Source: Lactobacillus sp. (GTDB lineage: Bacteria > Bacillota > Bacilli > Lactobacillales > Lactobacillaceae). Taken from it: a DNA stretch of 6,927 nucleotides. The notes beneath the pieces were generated by a model, which worked only from the letters and a program-made list of their open reading frames with translations, ran no database searches and was not told where the DNA came from. This document shows positions 6,401-6,927 of this stretch, in pieces; within the stretch, counting starts at the first letter, position 1; each line of letters opens with the position of its first letter. The position numbers were made by a program, and so were the translations under genes. The stretch spans positions 1 to 6,927 of the forward strand of contig DMZB01000204.1 in the NCBI GenBank assembly GCA_003482405.1, in the 5' to 3' direction.

Positions 6401-6428
6401 AGTATAAAACATATTAGTTGGATTGCAA
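6401..6428 (-). promoter_or_regulatory. Predicted promoter of the GNAT gene
   Basis: Minus strand TTGCAA (6423-6428) and TATACT (complement of 6401-6406) with a 16-bp spacer, matching 4 and 5 of 6 consensus bases. It would give a leader of about 125 nt that includes a small TGATC/GATCA hairpin (6359-6372) and the terminator-like hairpin. Confidence 0.55.
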
Positions 6429-6493
6429 GTGATTTTTGGCAAACGAAATGGCGGGTGGCTCATTTGAGTATGATTGGAAAGCGTAAACTATCC

Positions 6494-6521
6494 TTCACAA
6501 CGCGGCCATCTATGATATACT
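6494..6521 (+). promoter_or_regulatory. Promoter of tRNA-Ser
   Basis: TTCACA (6494-6499), 16-bp spacer, TATACT (6516-6521); each box matches 5 of 6 consensus bases. Transcription would start near 6528, about 9 nt before the mature tRNA. Confidence 0.75.
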
Positions 6522-6536
6522 TATTTGGTACCTCTT

Positions 6537-6625
6537 GGAGAGTTGGCAGAGTGGTAATGCAACGGACTCGAAATCCGTCGAACCCGTTTATAGCGGGCGC
6601 GCAGGTTCAAATCCTGTACTCTCCT
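6537..6625 (+). tRNA. tRNA-Ser (anticodon CGA)
   Basis: A complete class II tRNA that decodes UCG. The acceptor stem GGAGAGT (6537-6543) pairs perfectly with ACTCTCC (6618-6624). The D stem is GCA/TGC (6546-6548 with 6558-6560). The anticodon stem ACGGA/TCCGT encloses CTCGAAA with anticodon CGA at 6569-6571. The long variable arm CCCG/CGGG (6583-6586 with 6594-6597) identifies serine rather than another class II family by its length and the anticodon. The T stem GCAGG/CCTGT encloses TTCAAAT. No CCA is encoded, so RNase Z processing and CCA addition are needed. The base after the acceptor stem, in the discriminator position, reads T, whereas serine tRNAs usually have G there. The gene stands alone with its own promoter and terminator; no integrase or attachment duplication is visible nearby. 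Confidence 0.96.
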
Positions 6626-6641
6626 TTATACCCTTGGCAGG

Positions 6642-6675
6642 AAAAGGCATTCGCACACGTTGCGGGTGCTTTTTT
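6642..6675 (+). terminator. Terminator of tRNA-Ser
   Basis: A 14-bp stem (6642-6655 with 6661-6674, three G-T wobbles, 5-nt loop) reads AAAAGGCATTCGCA against TGCGGGTGCTTTT and ends in a six-T run (6670-6675). It starts 17 nt after the tRNA, and a second six-T run follows at 6683-6688. Confidence 0.88.
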
Positions 6676-6707
6676 CTCGCACTTTTTTGATCATGGTATT
6701 TTGTTTG

Positions 6708-6719
6708 ATGCGATCGCAT
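6708..6719. repeat. 12-bp perfect palindrome upstream of mvaS
   Basis: ATGCGATCGCAT is perfectly self-complementary and lies about 27 bp before the mvaS -35 box. It could be a protein-binding site, but a single 12-bp palindrome may be chance. Confidence 0.3.
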
Positions 6720-6745
6720 TGTCGTGGTTACTGGCAGTTAGTTAT

Positions 6746-6774
6746 TTGACTGTCAGACATTCGACAGGTAAAGT
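6746..6774 (+). promoter_or_regulatory. Promoter of mvaS with inverted repeat in the spacer
   Basis: TTGACT (6746-6751), 17-bp spacer, TAAAGT (6769-6774). Between and overlapping the boxes lies CTGTC-8 nt-GACAG (6750-6754 with 6763-6767), a possible operator. The leader to the mvaS start would be about 35 nt. Confidence 0.55.
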
Positions 6775-6815
6775 TGACGAAGTAATGAAACGAACAAATA
6801 GTGAGGACGACTGAA

Positions 6816-6914
6816 ATGAAGATCGGTATTGATAAAATGGGCTTTTATACCCCACATTTAGTGTTGGATATGACTGATTTGGCACATGCTCGTGGCGATG
6901 ATCCGGATAAATAC
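6816..6914 (+). CDS. mvaS: Hydroxymethylglutaryl-CoA synthase, N-terminal 33 codons (3' end cut by contig edge)
   Basis: HMG-CoA synthase condenses acetyl-CoA with acetoacetyl-CoA, an early step of the mevalonate route to isoprenoids that lactobacilli use. Only 33 residues are present: MKIGIDKMGFYTPHLVLDM then TDLAHARGDDPDKY. The MKIGIDKxxF opening, VLDMxDLAxAR and DPxK(Y/F) are the typical N terminus of bacterial MvaS (usually about 385-390 residues). The catalytic Glu and Cys lie beyond the window. ATG at 6816 has GAGGA at 6803-6807, 8 nt upstream. The frame runs into Nextera adapter at 6915, so the following Leu codon CTG cannot be taken as genomic. It is preceded by its own predicted promoter, so it is probably independent of the tRNA gene. 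Confidence 0.9.
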
Positions 6915-6927
6915 CTGTCTCTTATAC
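6915..6927 (+). other. Nextera mosaic-end adapter (non-genomic)
   Basis: CTGTCTCTTATAC equals the first 13 bases of the Tn5 mosaic end as read from the insert outward in Nextera libraries. It mirrors the adapter at the left end and interrupts mvaS in frame, so it is sequencing construct. Confidence 0.92.

Noticed and set aside
6455..6814. 119-codon plus-strand frame across the tRNA
   Set aside because: It reads straight through tRNA-Ser and its terminator; a chance open frame.

Overview
The window looks like a low-GC Firmicute of the family Lactobacillaceae. The gene order rnz - short-chain dehydrogenase - LapA-like protein - recJ - apt, the mevalonate-pathway gene mvaS, the class II tRNA-Ser without an encoded CCA, and GGAGG-type ribosome binding sites with frequent GTG/TTG starts all fit lactobacilli. 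I do not assign a species. The piece is a contig end to end: both termini carry Illumina Nextera library adapter rather than chromosome (1-56 and 6915-6927). The two edge genes are therefore cut by sequencing or assembly, not by biology.

Left part, plus strand (57-5191): the C-terminal two thirds of ribonuclease Z, an NADP-type short-chain dehydrogenase with a strongly acidic tail, and a small two-helix LapA-domain membrane protein whose start overlaps the dehydrogenase stop. These are followed by a terminator and a structured leader, then the single-strand exonuclease RecJ (GTG start) and adenine phosphoribosyltransferase Apt (TTG start, 20 bp after recJ). The first three genes form one probable transcription unit for RNA processing and envelope functions. 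recJ-apt form a second one for DNA repair and purine salvage. A strong bidirectional 21-bp hairpin closes apt.

Middle, minus strand (5372-5729): the most interesting locus. A cysteine-free paralogue of ribosomal protein L32 is preceded by a good promoter and, directly after its -10 box, a 23-bp near-palindrome of the Zur type (zinc uptake repressor). A 35-codon, highly basic micro-ORF overlaps the L32 stop codon (ATGA) and has its own Shine-Dalgarno sequence. Together they look like a small zinc-starvation operon that swaps a zinc-binding ribosomal protein for a zinc-free one and co-expresses an unassigned peptide.

Right part: a minus-strand ElaA-type GNAT acetyltransferase whose ribosome binding site lies directly behind a 17-bp hairpin plus U-run, an arrangement resembling a transcription attenuator. 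Then come a tRNA-Ser(CGA) with its own promoter and terminator, and the first 33 codons of mvaS (HMG-CoA synthase) with a promoter that carries an inverted repeat between -35 and -10.
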